Position numbers and translations under genes: made by a program
NCBI GenBank assembly: GCA_007133065.1
Contig: SLNJ01000088.1
Location: 1 to 38,635, forward strand
Direction: 5' to 3'
Length of the DNA stretch: 38,635 nt
From: Opitutales bacterium
GTDB taxonomy: Bacteria; Verrucomicrobiota; Verrucomicrobiia; Opitutales; Oceanipulchritudinaceae
Notes under the pieces: model-generated
Databases searched by the model: none
Told to the model about the DNA's origin: nothing
Seen by the model: only the letters and a program-made list of their open reading frames with translations
Shown here: one piece after another, positions 15,168 through 24,481 of the stretch
How the letters are laid out: every line of letters starts with the position of its first letter
Position numbering within the stretch: position 1 is the first letter of the stretch

Positions 15168-18100
15168 GAGATCGTCGAAACGATTGATTTGGAAGCTCTT
15201 TGGGGCGGGCCTTGCGGTGCTGATTGTCGCCGTAATCGTTCATCCGTGGCTCGTGATGCGCACCGCGATCTGGCTGGCGGAGCGCGAGGGGGTCTCGGTG
15301 GAATCCTGGGAGGTCGAAGGCTATCGTGGCTACGTACTGCACGGGTTGGCATACGATGGGGAGGCCGGTTCGTTTCGGACCGGGACCGTCCGGGTGCGTC
15401 AGCCGGCCGGCTGGGTCTGGACTGTGCTTCGTGAGTCGCCGCCGGAGGAGCCGTATCTGATGGTATCGGACTGGTGGTTTGAACCAGGACTGGGTGTGGA
15501 ACCCGATCCGAAGCAGAGCCCGATGCGGTCCCTCGGCGAGCTCTATCAAACGCTTGTGGAGTTGGAGCCGCTGGTCCGGCGATGGGCCGGCTGGATCGAG
15601 TTGCGGGATGGCCGCGTCGCGGCCGACACGGCTGTTTTCGATGCCCCCATCCTTCAATGGAAGCAGGGACGGTTGAATCTCGAGGGAGGCTGGGCCTCCG
15701 AAGGGTTACGGGCAACCCTCTCCGGGCCGCTGCCCGGGCCGTGGGACCTGACGGCGCAAGTCGACCGCGTTGCTGAGACTTTGCATCTGTCCGTTGTCCC
15801 CGCAATCGACGGAGACGATCTGGTCGTGGACTGGGAAGGAGAAGTAGCAACGGCATTCGCCTCCGGAAGCGTTGTTTTACAGAATGATCGGACTCCGTGG
15901 TACCCGGCATCGAGCTGGTTGCGGGTCAGGCTGGGCGTGCTTGACGGGGGTGACTTTGGTCTGCCGCAGTTGGCGGTGGACCGTGGAAAGTTGGACGCGA
16001 CCTGGGAACACGGTGCTTGGTCGGCGGAAGGAACGGTGTATGGTTCGTGGTTGGAGGGGGACCTGTACCTGCCGGTGGAACTCCAGTTGACGGCCGATGG
16101 AGATCAGCAGCGGGCACAGCTTCGTGAACTGCATGCGTTGGCTCCCTGGATCGAGGCCGAGTTGAGCCATCCGATCGCCTGGTCGATCACCGACCGGCGG
16201 TTTGAAGAGGCATTCGCCCTGTCCATGCGCGTGGACCTCGAAGCGCTGAACGTCGATGGGGTGTCGGGGCAACTGACGGGAAGCCTGCAGATGGCTCCCG
16301 ATCTCCTCGAAGGGGAGATTCCTCCCACCGAATTCAACGTAAACGCGGACGGTGTGCGGATTGGAGACCATGCAGTCGAGGCGTTCGAGGCTCGCGGACG
16401 CTTCAGCTATCCGATGTTGACGGTCGATGGGTTGTCGGCGCGACTCCCGAACGGCTCCGCGGTGTCGGGTTCGGGTGCAGTGGAGGTGCATCGTTGGATC
16501 CTCCGTGATGTTGCGGCTTCAGGTGTGTTGCATTCGGACGACGTTCCGGTTCTGGCCGAAAGCCACCCGGATGGGGCGATTCATTTTGAGGTCCGGGCCG
16601 AAGGTCCGCGGGAGGCAATCCGTCACGAAGGCATGGCACACACGGAGAACGTCCATTTCCCTCCATTGCATCCGATGGACCTTCGAGTCGAGTGGAGCGG
16701 CGAGGGTATCGGTTCGACGCGCTTCGGGTTGGAGGCTGTGCAGTCGGAGGCGGTGTGGCGGTTCTCAGGCGTCGCCTTGCGGGATCCCGGCGCCGGCTGG
16801 GGGATTGAGCTGGAGAGCGGGCGGATCAGCAGCGAAGGAACGGACCTGTGGTCTCTTTCTGAACCGAGCACGATTTCCTGGCGCCAAGACAACAGCGAGC
16901 CCTGGATTTTTGCGATCGAGGGACTTGAGTGGACCGGGGATGCGGGATTGGTGGGCCGGTTGCAGCTCGACTGGCGTCCGGACGGACCGCGTGAGGTGAG
17001 CGGTCAGGTCGCCGACCTGGACGTGCGCCGATTTCAGCCGCTCTTCGAAACGGATCTCCCCGAGGCGTCGTTGCGAGGGTTGACGGCCGAGCTGCATCAT
17101 CCGGCGGACGCCGGTGCGGCTCTTTCGTGGGGCGTTGATTTCGACGCCGTGTTGCGGGGTGATCCGCTTCCCCCGGACGATCGGATTCAGCTCGAACTCG
17201 CCATGGGTGGAGACGCATCCGGTGCTCGGATCGAACGTGCGTCGGTGGTCGGTCGTCACGAATCGTTTCTCGACGGCGCAGGGACGCTACCCCTTGCGTT
17301 GGTATGGACGGACGGTCGGCCCGCGGTCCGAATTGTCCCGGAGATCGAGGCCGACCTGCGCCTGCGGGTTCTATCCCGTCCAGTCCTGGTTCGGCTGGTT
17401 CACAAATACACCGGCGTCGATCTGGGGGATCCGGACATCGTGATGCGGTTGCAGGGGAGTCCTGATCGCCCCAAGGGTGCGCTCGAGGCCTCTTTCCGCA
17501 CGCTGTCGATTCGTGCTCCGGGCCGGGGGGAACCATTGCAATTTCACGATCTGGAGGTCGGCGTCACCGCGGACCCGAATGCCATCTCCGTGGAGCGCTT
17601 CCGCTTCCGGTTTCAGGATGAATGGTTCGAACTATCGGGATCGCTCCCGATGGGGACTCAAGACTGGCGCGCCCTGTGGGAGGACCGCGTAGCGCCCGAC
17701 TGGAAAGCGGCCTCCGCGCGTCTCGCGACGGAGCGATTCCGTATGGAGGCGATCTCCGCGTTCTTGCCCGATTTGGTCGCCCGGACCGGATTCTTCCGCG
17801 GTGAGTTGAATTTGGATCCCGGTCCGCGAATCCATGGTTTTGTGGAGTTGCGTGGCGTCGCCACCCGTCCGCTTGCCACCGGGACGTCGTTGCGTGAGAT
17901 AAACGGGAGGGTCTCGTTTGACGATACCCGCGCGGAGCTCTCCGGTTTCACAGCGTACCTGGAGCGCCACCCGGTCAGCGTCTCCGGATGGTTGGATTTC
18001 GGGGATTGGAGGGAACCCGAGGCGATGCTGGAGCTGAGCGGAGAGAATTTGCCGTTCATTCGCCAGCAGGACTTGATCGTTCGGGGCGATGCAGACCTCA

Positions 18101-18906
18101 CGTTCAGGAAGAGCCGGGGATCCCCGGGTGTATTGCGGGGAGATCTGCGTCTGCGGGAGAGCCTGCTGATGCGGGAGTTTCACGGCATTACGCGTCCCGG
18201 GGTGGCGGCGGCGGCAATGCGGCCGCCGTTTTTCAGTATTGATGAGCCGGCTGTGGCGGATTGGGTTTTCGACCTTCGGGTGCGCGGGGATCGGTTCATG
18301 CGTGTCCAGACCCCGTTTTTCAGCGGGCGCCTGAGCGCGGATTTCCAGCTTCTGGGTACGTTCGCCGAGCCGATGCTCATCGGCGAGAGCAGCGTTGCGG
18401 ACGGGGTTGTGGCCTTTCCATTTGCGAATGTCCGTATCGATCAGGGATCGGTGCGATTGACCCGTCGCGATCCCTATGATCCGCAGATTCGTGCATACGG
18501 GCACGCCCGCACGATGGGGTACGACATCAATATGGAGGTGTCCGGCAGCGCCTACGAGCCGGTTATTCGGTTTTCATCCAACCCGCCCCTCTCCCAGGAT
18601 GCCATTCTGCTTCTCTTGAGCGCCGGCGTGCTTCCGGCTTCGGACGAATCAGGACCGGGCGCGGGTGCGGTTGGCCAACGGCTTGCGATTTTCCTCGGCA
18701 AAGGGATTGCCGGGGATCTGTTCGCGGGCGTCGGGGATGGTTGGACCCAGGATTTGACGATTGAATCGACCGGCGGATCGTCGGCCACGGGGCGTGAGAC
18801 CTACCGAATCGAGTACCGGATCAGCGAGAGTTTTTCGCTGATTGGTGAGAATAATGAATTCGACGAGTACAATGCCGGCGTCCGTTGGCGCTTCTACGCG
18901 CGATGA
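15163..18906 (+). CDS. tamB: TamB-like translocation/assembly module protein
   Basis: Very long periplasm-spanning protein anchored in the inner membrane, working with TamA in outer-membrane protein assembly and/or lipid transport between the membranes. The product is 1247 aa, near E. coli TamB. An N-terminal signal anchor (LIWKLFGAGLAVLIVAVIV) is followed by about 900 residues of low-identity beta-rich repeats with alternating hydrophobic positions. The C-terminal DUF490 domain is recognisable by SSNPPLSQDAILLLLSAG, a Gly-rich stretch, and the ending YNAGVRWRFYAR. The start is ATG 15163 or 15166, both within a hairpin stem. The stop overlaps the tamA ATG as ATGA, so the two are coupled. Gene order is tamB then tamA, the reverse of E. 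coli. Confidence 0.88.
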   Translation: MMRSSKRLIWKLFGAGLAVLIVAVIVHPWLVMRTAIWLAEREGVSVESWEVEGYRGYVLHGLAYDGEAGSFRTGTVRVRQPAGWVWTVLRESPPEEPYLMVSDWWFEPGLGVEPDPKQSPMRSLGELYQTLVELEPLVRRWAGWIELRDGRVAADTAVFDAPILQWKQGRLNLEGGWASEGLRATLSGPLPGPWDLTAQVDRVAETLHLSVVPAIDGDDLVVDWEGEVATAFASGSVVLQNDRTPWYPASSWLRVRLGVLDGGDFGLPQLAVDRGKLDATWEHGAWSAEGTVYGSWLEGDLYLPVELQLTADGDQQRAQLRELHALAPWIEAELSHPIAWSITDRRFEEAFALSMRVDLEALNVDGVSGQLTGSLQMAPDLLEGEIPPTEFNVNADGVRIGDHAVEAFEARGRFSYPMLTVDGLSARLPNGSAVSGSGAVEVHRWILRDVAASGVLHSDDVPVLAESHPDGAIHFEVRAEGPREAIRHEGMAHTENVHFPPLHPMDLRVEWSGEGIGSTRFGLEAVQSEAVWRFSGVALRDPGAGWGIELESGRISSEGTDLWSLSEPSTISWRQDNSEPWIFAIEGLEWTGDAGLVGRLQLDWRPDGPREVSGQVADLDVRRFQPLFETDLPEASLRGLTAELHHPADAGAALSWGVDFDAVLRGDPLPPDDRIQLELAMGGDASGARIERASVVGRHESFLDGAGTLPLALVWTDGRPAVRIVPEIEADLRLRVLSRPVLVRLVHKYTGVDLGDPDIVMRLQGSPDRPKGALEASFRTLSIRAPGRGEPLQFHDLEVGVTADPNAISVERFRFRFQDEWFELSGSLPMGTQDWRALWEDRVAPDWKAASARLATERFRMEAISAFLPDLVARTGFFRGELNLDPGPRIHGFVELRGVATRPLATGTSLREINGRVSFDDTRAELSGFTAYLERHPVSVSGWLDFGDWREPEAMLELSGENLPFIRQQDLIVRGDADLTFRKSRGSPGVLRGDLRLRESLLMREFHGITRPGVAAAAMRPPFFSIDEPAVADWVFDLRVRGDRFMRVQTPFFSGRLSADFQLLGTFAEPMLIGESSVADGVVAFPFANVRIDQGSVRLTRRDPYDPQIRAYGHARTMGYDINMEVSGSAYEPVIRFSSNPPLSQDAILLLLSAGVLPASDESGPGAGAVGQRLAIFLGKGIAGDLFAGVGDGWTQDLTIESTGGSSATGRETYRIEYRISESFSLIGENNEFDEYNAGVRWRFYAR

Positions 18907-21083
18907 CTGTTTCAAGCCCATGCATCCGGCGACATCGCGGGCCCGGAATCCATCGCCTCGGGTTGCTGTTCGCGGCGCTGTGGGTCGGTGTGGGCGGGAT
19001 CGCGCATCCCGCTCTTGAAGCGGCGCCCGGCGATCGTGAGTTCCGCGTTCAGGGGTATGGAATTTTCGGAAACCGCTCGTTGGCGAGAATCGTCGATATA
19101 CTTAGCACCGGCGAGGAGCCGGACGATCACTTCTCGCCCGCTTTTCTCGAGAACGTCCTCCTGCTGCTTCACGCCCAGGTCGAGCGCAACGGGTACTTTC
19201 GGCCGCACTATTCCCTGAGCCTCGTCAGCACAGAGGGCGAGACGCTGGATCGCGAGTGGGATGGACGCGCCTGGCTGGACCTGCCGCCGGACTTTCTCAC
19301 ACGCAGCGCCCGGGTCCGGGTCGACCGCGGCACCCGTTTCTATTTTGAACAGATCGAATTCTCGGGACTCGAAGCGATTTCGCCGCGCCAGGCCGAACGG
19401 TATTTCATTTCCGGGGGCTACTTGATCGATCTGAAGCGGTACCGCGTGTTTTCCCCGGCCGTCTTGCGCAGCGGGCAGAACAATCTCCGGGAGGAATTGC
19501 GCTTGAAGGGGTACCGGGATGCCGAAGTCGTATTGCAGGACCGGGAGATCGATGAGGAAACCGGCGAGGTCGCGGTCGTGATCGGCGTTGACGAGGGTCC
19601 GCGCTACCAGGTTGTCGACTGGCAGGAGCGATGGATTCGTCCAGACCTCGAGGTTGAGGGAGTGACGCTCGAATCGCGCTCGGTTGTACGGGAGCCGTGG
19701 TCCCAACTCTGGCAGCGTCAGCAGTTGCGCGAAACGCTCAACCGTTTCTATCGGGCGGGCTACCCCGATGCGGAAGCACAGGTTTCGCTCGAAATGGAGG
19801 AAATCGAGGAGCGGGATACGGTTGCCGTGACGGTGCGCGTTACCGTGGATCCGGGGCCGCGCGTGCGCGTTGCGGGCGTCGAATTTGTAGCCCAGGGAAA
19901 AACCCTCGATTCGGTCCTGCACCGGCGCATCCATCTCGAGGCGGGAGACTGGCTGGACGTCTTGGAGGTCGAGGAGGCACGCTATCGGATTGCGAGACTC
20001 GGCGTCTATCGCAGCATCGAAACCGACGTAACAGATTCAGCCGATGAGGAGGGCGGCGAGGAACCGCCTGCCCGCACACTGCGGTTCGAGTTCGAGGAGG
20101 ATCAGCGCCTGATCGCCAGTCTGTTGCTCGGGTACGGCAGCTATGAGAAGCTGCGCGGCGGGCCGGAGATCGAGCGCCGCAATCTGTGGGGAAGGGCGCA
20201 CCGGGATCGATTGCGGGCGATTCAGTCCTTCAAGAGCAGCTCGATCGACTATCGCTATTATATGCCGGAGATATTCGCGGAAGACATTGACGTGTACGGT
20301 GAAGCCAATGGATTGCGTCGCCGGGAACTCTCTTTCGACCGCGTGGAGTGGGGGGGGGAGGTTCGTTTTCTAAAGGAGTTCTCGCCCCGGACCCGGGCCA
20401 GCATCGCCTACCGGGCCGAGCAGTTGCGGATCATCGGTCTCGAGCAGGATCCCGAGGATTTTATCGGCCGGCGGGCGACGCGTGTCGGAGCGCTCCAGTT
20501 CAGCTACAATCGTGATACCCGGGATAACCCGCTTCATCCCGCCCGCGGGGGACAGCTGCGGGGCGAACTCGAGCTCGGGTCTCCGTTTCTCGGGGCGGCC
20601 GTGACGTATCAGCGGCTCACGCTCCTCGGCAGTCGCCATTGGGAATGGCGCGAAGGTTTGATCTTCCACAGCCGTCTTTCGCACGGGATCGTCACCACCT
20701 ACGGAGATACGGCGGAGAACCTCCCGATCAACAAGCGCTTCTTCCCCGGCGGGGCACACTCAATTCGCGGTTTCCGACAGGGCGGGGCCTCGCCTCGGGA
20801 TTCCGAGGGTCGGTTCATCGGGGCGGAGGCGAGTTCATTGCTCCAGCTGGAGTTGGAGCAGGCGCTCAGTCCATCGTTGAGCGCGGTGATCTTCGCCGAC
20901 AACTTGTACTACGCTCGCGATTACACGAACTACCCGGGCGACACGCACCTGGCAACGGTGGGCCTCGGGGTTCGGTATCGTACCGTTGTAGGGCCCCTGC
21001 GCATCGAGCTCGGGTACAACCTCAACCCGCGCGAGGCCGATCCAGAGTACCGGCTCCAGCTCTCGCTCGGGTACCCGTTCTGA
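18903..21083 (+). CDS. tamA: TamA-like Omp85-family outer-membrane protein
   Basis: Outer-membrane beta-barrel partner of TamB. The ATG at 18903 overlaps the tamB stop (ATGA), which fixes the start better than the upstream TTG at 18885; the product is 726 aa. The N-terminal signal peptide has core LGLLFAALWVGVGGIA and likely ends at ALEAA. About 370 residues of POTRA-like repeats follow (VRVDRGTRFYFEQIEFSGLE, then a second copy with PGPRVRVAGVEFVAQGKTLD). The barrel starts near RLIASLLLGYGSYEKLRGGP. It carries the Omp85 loop motif FFPGGAHSIRGFRQGG and ends in LQLSLGYPF with the terminal Phe. It is distinct from the bamA in this window. POTRA count and barrel place it in the BamA/TamA superfamily; the TamA name rests on its coupling to tamB. 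Confidence 0.88.
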   Translation: MTVSSPCIRRHRGPGIHRLGLLFAALWVGVGGIAHPALEAAPGDREFRVQGYGIFGNRSLARIVDILSTGEEPDDHFSPAFLENVLLLLHAQVERNGYFRPHYSLSLVSTEGETLDREWDGRAWLDLPPDFLTRSARVRVDRGTRFYFEQIEFSGLEAISPRQAERYFISGGYLIDLKRYRVFSPAVLRSGQNNLREELRLKGYRDAEVVLQDREIDEETGEVAVVIGVDEGPRYQVVDWQERWIRPDLEVEGVTLESRSVVREPWSQLWQRQQLRETLNRFYRAGYPDAEAQVSLEMEEIEERDTVAVTVRVTVDPGPRVRVAGVEFVAQGKTLDSVLHRRIHLEAGDWLDVLEVEEARYRIARLGVYRSIETDVTDSADEEGGEEPPARTLRFEFEEDQRLIASLLLGYGSYEKLRGGPEIERRNLWGRAHRDRLRAIQSFKSSSIDYRYYMPEIFAEDIDVYGEANGLRRRELSFDRVEWGGEVRFLKEFSPRTRASIAYRAEQLRIIGLEQDPEDFIGRRATRVGALQFSYNRDTRDNPLHPARGGQLRGELELGSPFLGAAVTYQRLTLLGSRHWEWREGLIFHSRLSHGIVTTYGDTAENLPINKRFFPGGAHSIRGFRQGGASPRDSEGRFIGAEASSLLQLELEQALSPSLSAVIFADNLYYARDYTNYPGDTHLATVGLGVRYRTVVGPLRIELGYNLNPREADPEYRLQLSLGYPF

Positions 21084-21131
21084 GCCGCTTGCACAGGTAC
21101 GGGAATTCGATCGCCATTTCTGGTCCGACTC

Positions 21132-21153
21132 CTGAATCCGGTTCCCGATTCAG
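21132..21153. terminator. Possible bidirectional hairpin between convergent tamA and dusB
   Basis: CTGAATC (21132-21138) and GATTCAG (21147-21153) pair around an eight-base loop in the gap between converging genes. No T run follows on either strand, so termination here is only suggested by position. Confidence 0.3.
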
Positions 21154-21204
21154 CCGTCAGGCGGGTTACGATGGGGTCTACGCTCTGAACCGGACCGGCT
21201 TGCG

Positions 21205-22284
21205 TCACCAGGTGGCGGCCGCACATTCAGAGAGGCTTTTCGCATCCCCTTCGCGTGTCGGGCGGGCGACGAGGCCTGCAAATGGTTCGTCTGCGAACGG
21301 TAGACCGCCCCGGTTCCCCGCCACGAGGAATGCGTCGCAGGTGCGGAAGAGTTCGGCCCGGGTTCGGGCGCGGCGCATCCGGTGGAGGAACGCCCCTTCC
21401 GCATCGACTCCCTGAGCGACGAAGTTCAGGAACTTCTTCATTCGGGCGACGTGGCGAGCCTCCATCGATACATCCTCTCGCTCGGACGATGGCACGAATC
21501 GCGTGTTCTCCCAGAGCCGGTCGACGTAGCTGCGCACGTCGGCGAGTCGGGGTTGGTAGACCGGATCCCCTTCGAAGGTCTCGCGGAGCTGTCGAAAGAT
21601 CCATGGATTTCGAATCGCGGAGCGGCCGATCATGACTCCCGCGGCGCCCGTGTATTCGATCACGGCTGCGGCGCTTGCTGCGGAGGTGACATTCCCGTTG
21701 GCGAGCACCGGACAGCGCGACCGCTGAACGGCGGAACGGATAAAGTCGTAGTGCACGGCTCCCCGGTACATCTCCTTGACGGTGCGCCCATGCACCGAGA
21801 GCAGGTCGACGGCGTGGCGGTTGATGCAGTCGAGGATCGCCTCGAAGTGTTCCGGGGATTCGAACCCGATCCGCATTTTGACGGTGAACAACCCGCGGCA
21901 GACGGAACGGAGGCGGCCGAGCAGGGCGTCGATCTTGTCGGGATCGCGCAGCAGCCCGCCTCCGACGTTCTTCTTGTACACCTTCGGCGCCGGGCATCCC
22001 ATGTTCAGATCGATCCCTGCCACCGGGTATTGTTGCAGAGCAAGGGCGGTGCGCTCCATCTGATCGAGGTCTTCCCCGATCAGTTGGGCGAAGATCGGCC
22101 GGCCGGTCTCATTTTCCGTGATCGATTCGAGAATGTGCGACTCCAGACGCGAGTGGGCGTGGACCCGGAAATACTCGGTGAAAAAGTAGTCGGGGGCACC
22201 GCACGAGGATATCGTCCGCATGAAGGGAAGCGTGGTCACGTCCTGCATCGGTGCGAGCGCGCTTAACGGCAGGCCGGTTCTCAT
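21205..22284 (-). CDS. dus: tRNA-dihydrouridine synthase (DusB-like)
   Basis: FMN enzyme that reduces uridines to dihydrouridine in the tRNA D-loop. Starting at the ATG ending at 22284 gives 359 aa; an upstream TTG (22314) would overlap the preceding stop and add 10 residues. LSALAPMQDVTTLPFMR is the flavin-binding start of the TIM barrel. IDLNMGCPAPKVYKKNVGGG contains the catalytic Cys97. Further family motifs are VKMRIGFES, LLSVHGRTVKEMYRG, VLANGNVTS and GVMIGRSAIRNPWIF. The C-terminal helical tRNA-binding domain follows from about residue 250. It lies 26 bases downstream of the bifunctional-nuclease gene on the same strand, probably one transcript. Which Dus subfamily it belongs to is uncertain. 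Confidence 0.92.
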   Translation of the reverse strand: MRTGLPLSALAPMQDVTTLPFMRTISSCGAPDYFFTEYFRVHAHSRLESHILESITENETGRPIFAQLIGEDLDQMERTALALQQYPVAGIDLNMGCPAPKVYKKNVGGGLLRDPDKIDALLGRLRSVCRGLFTVKMRIGFESPEHFEAILDCINRHAVDLLSVHGRTVKEMYRGAVHYDFIRSAVQRSRCPVLANGNVTSAASAAAVIEYTGAAGVMIGRSAIRNPWIFRQLRETFEGDPVYQPRLADVRSYVDRLWENTRFVPSSEREDVSMEARHVARMKKFLNFVAQGVDAEGAFLHRMRRARTRAELFRTCDAFLVAGNRGGLPFADEPFAGLVARPTREGDAKSLSECAAATW

Positions 22285-22310
22285 TGGAGCGGGGAGCCGC
22301 AAAACACACC

Positions 22311-22781
22311 TCAATCCGACTCTTCGTCCGATTCCTGCCCGCCCTGTTCCTTGATGATGCGCTGGAGCAGTTCGGTCATGTCCTCCACCTCGTCGAGCAC
22401 CGTGCGCGCAACGTAGATCGTGGCCCCCGAAGTGATTGCGAGGACCATCGAATCGCTCGGGCGGGCATCCAGCTCGATGAATTTCTGGCCCAATTCGTTT
22501 TCCTGCCTCAGGAAAATCCGGGCATAGAAGATCGAATCGCTGACGTTGTTGATCAACACGCGGTCGAGTGTCACGCCCAATCCTTCGAATGCCTTGTTCA
22601 TCAAGTCGTGGGTGAGCGGGCGCTCCTTGTGGGCCTTGTTGATCGCCATCGAAAGTGCATTACCGATGTACTGGTCCACGGTGATCACAAAGGTTTTTTC
22701 CTCCGTTCCCAGAAAAACGGCCGATCCGTTCGGCGTCGGCATAACACCTTTAATATTGGCTTCTACAACGTCCTTGGGCAT
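22311..22781 (-). CDS. Bifunctional nuclease family (BFN/DUF151) protein
   Basis: A 156-aa cytosolic protein starting at the ATG ending at 22781; a GTG at 22796 would add five residues. The BFN fold is recognised from VVEANIKGVMPTPNGSAVFL at the start, PLTHDLMNKAFEGLGVTLDR in the middle, and the hallmark FIELDARPSDSMVLAITSGA followed by TIYVARTVLDEVED. The C-terminus ends in an acidic tail (GGQESDEESD). Plant members of this family have RNase and DNase activity; bacterial members are widespread but poorly characterised. Here it precedes dusB by 26 bases, hinting at a tRNA or RNA-related role, though this is context only. It is divergent from zwf. Confidence 0.88.
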   Translation of the reverse strand: MPKDVVEANIKGVMPTPNGSAVFLGTEEKTFVITVDQYIGNALSMAINKAHKERPLTHDLMNKAFEGLGVTLDRVLINNVSDSIFYARIFLRQENELGQKFIELDARPSDSMVLAITSGATIYVARTVLDEVEDMTELLQRIIKEQGGQESDEESD

Positions 22782-22907
22782 AACTTGTGGTAACACTATG
22801 ATCGCGACCCGGTTCGAGGCAAGCGGATATCATGGATTCGAGCCGGACCGGCTACGGTAATTTCGCTGTGGCATTTTGCGCGGTTGTTTGTCAGAGAGAT
22901 AGCCAGT

Positions 22908-24449
22908 ATGGAAACCGATCAGCGTCATCCGTTCCTGAAGGGATTGAGCAAGCATCGGGGCGCCCGCCCCGCCATCGTCGTGATTTTCGGTGCCAGCGGC
23001 GATCTGATGCGACGTAAGCTCCTGCCGGCGATCTGCAACCTCGGAACCGACAATCTCCTGCCGACCGACTTCCACGTGATCGGGTACGCCCGTTCCCGGA
23101 TGTCCGACGATGCGTTCCGCGCGAGCATGAGCGAGTCGGTTGAGGCGTTCTCGCGGCGTTCCGTGCCCGGGGAGATCTGGGATCGGGTCGCAGCCCGCCT
23201 GCACTACCAGGCGGGCAGCTACGACGGTGAAGAGGATTTTGCGGCATTGTCGCGTAGAATCGAGTCCATCGAGCAGGAGGCCGGACGCGCCATGCAGCTG
23301 CTGTTCTATATCTCAACCCCGCCGACGGTCTTCGCCTCCATTCTTGAGAATCTGGGACGGTGCGGGCTTTCGCGCCGAACCGGCGCAATGGCATCGCGCG
23401 TGATCATCGAGAAGCCGTTCGGAAGCGACCTCGAGAGCGCCCGCGAGCTGAATCAGGTCATTGGACGCCATTTCGAGGAGAATCAGGTGTACCGGATCGA
23501 TCATTACCTTGGGAAAGAAACGGTGCAGAACCTGCTCGTACAGCGCTTTGCAAACGCCATCTTCGAACCGATTTGGAACCGGCAATACGTTGAGTGCATC
23601 CAGATTACGGTGGCGGAGGACCTCGGGGTGGCCGGTCGTGGCGGCTATTACGACAAGAGCGGGGCATTGCGCGACATGGTACAGAACCATACGATGCAGC
23701 TGCTTGCGCTCACCGCGATGGAGCCCCCGGTCTCGCTCGATCCGGAATCGATCCGCGATGAAAAGGTTAAGGTGCTGCGTGCAATTCAACCCCTGAGCCT
23801 GGCTCCGGAGGGCGGCGACGTGGTGCGCGGGCAATACGCCGAGGGGTTGATTTCGGGCAAACGGGTCCCCTCCTACCGCAAGGAGGAGGACACCCCCGTC
23901 AATTCCACAACGGAGACTTACGCCGCCATGCGACTGCTGATCAACAACTGGCGCTGGCAGGGCGTTCCATTTTACGTGCGCAGCGGCAAGCGGATGCCCC
24001 GGCGCCTCAGCGAGATCGTGATTCAGTTCAAGCGGCCGCCCGGCGTGCTTTTCACCGAATCCGGCCGGTTCGACGTCGCCCCGAACACCCTGGTCGTCCA
24101 AGTGCAGCCGGATGAGGGGATCACCGTTCTCAACAACGCCAAGATTCCCGGACTCGAGACGCGCACGCAACCGGTCAAGATGCACTTTCACTACGCGACG
24201 ACATTCGGATCGAACACGCCCGAGGCCTATGAGCGGCTGATTCTCGATGCGATGATCGGGGATTCCACGCTCTTTATCCGGGGTGATGAAACCGAGGCGT
24301 CCTGGGGGCTGATGTCCCCGGTTCTCGACGCCTGGAACCAACTCGGAGAACGCGGACTCGAAACCTATGCGGCCGGTTCATGGGGGCCTTTGGCGGCGGA
24401 CCGTATGCTGTGGGAGCACGGCCATCAATGGCGCCGGCCCGGCCCGTGA
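22908..24449 (+). CDS. zwf: Glucose-6-phosphate 1-dehydrogenase
   Basis: First step of the oxidative pentose phosphate pathway: oxidises glucose 6-phosphate to 6-phosphogluconolactone with reduction of NADP. ATG 22908 is preferred over an upstream TTG (22884) because AGAGAG precedes it; the product is 513 aa. The Rossmann motif [17 protein letters not shown] is at about residues 25-41, [11 protein letters not shown] near 165-175, and the active-site signature [16 protein letters not shown] has its catalytic Asp-His near residues 198-199. Conserved [13 protein letters not shown] and YVRSGKRMP follow. The next gene, opcA, starts 32 bases after the stop, so the enzyme and its assembly or activation factor are co-expressed. 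The 111-base divergent gap upstream contains an imperfect CCGGTTCGA/TCGAGCCGG repeat. Confidence 0.97.
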   Translation: METDQRHPFLKGLSKHRGARPAIVVIFGASGDLMRRKLLPAICNLGTDNLLPTDFHVIGYARSRMSDDAFRASMSESVEAFSRRSVPGEIWDRVAARLHYQAGSYDGEEDFAALSRRIESIEQEAGRAMQLLFYISTPPTVFASILENLGRCGLSRRTGAMASRVIIEKPFGSDLESARELNQVIGRHFEENQVYRIDHYLGKETVQNLLVQRFANAIFEPIWNRQYVECIQITVAEDLGVAGRGGYYDKSGALRDMVQNHTMQLLALTAMEPPVSLDPESIRDEKVKVLRAIQPLSLAPEGGDVVRGQYAEGLISGKRVPSYRKEEDTPVNSTTETYAAMRLLINNWRWQGVPFYVRSGKRMPRRLSEIVIQFKRPPGVLFTESGRFDVAPNTLVVQVQPDEGITVLNNAKIPGLETRTQPVKMHFHYATTFGSNTPEAYERLILDAMIGDSTLFIRGDETEASWGLMSPVLDAWNQLGERGLETYAAGSWGPLAADRMLWEHGHQWRRPGP

Positions 24450-24481
24450 GCCGCCGCGGCAATCCTTCGGAATGCGAGATT

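Noticed and set aside
22797..22870. Possible minus-strand promoter for the BFN gene (TTGCCT, 16 bases, CATAGT)
   Set aside because: Both boxes match poorly and such pairs are frequent; not listed as a feature.
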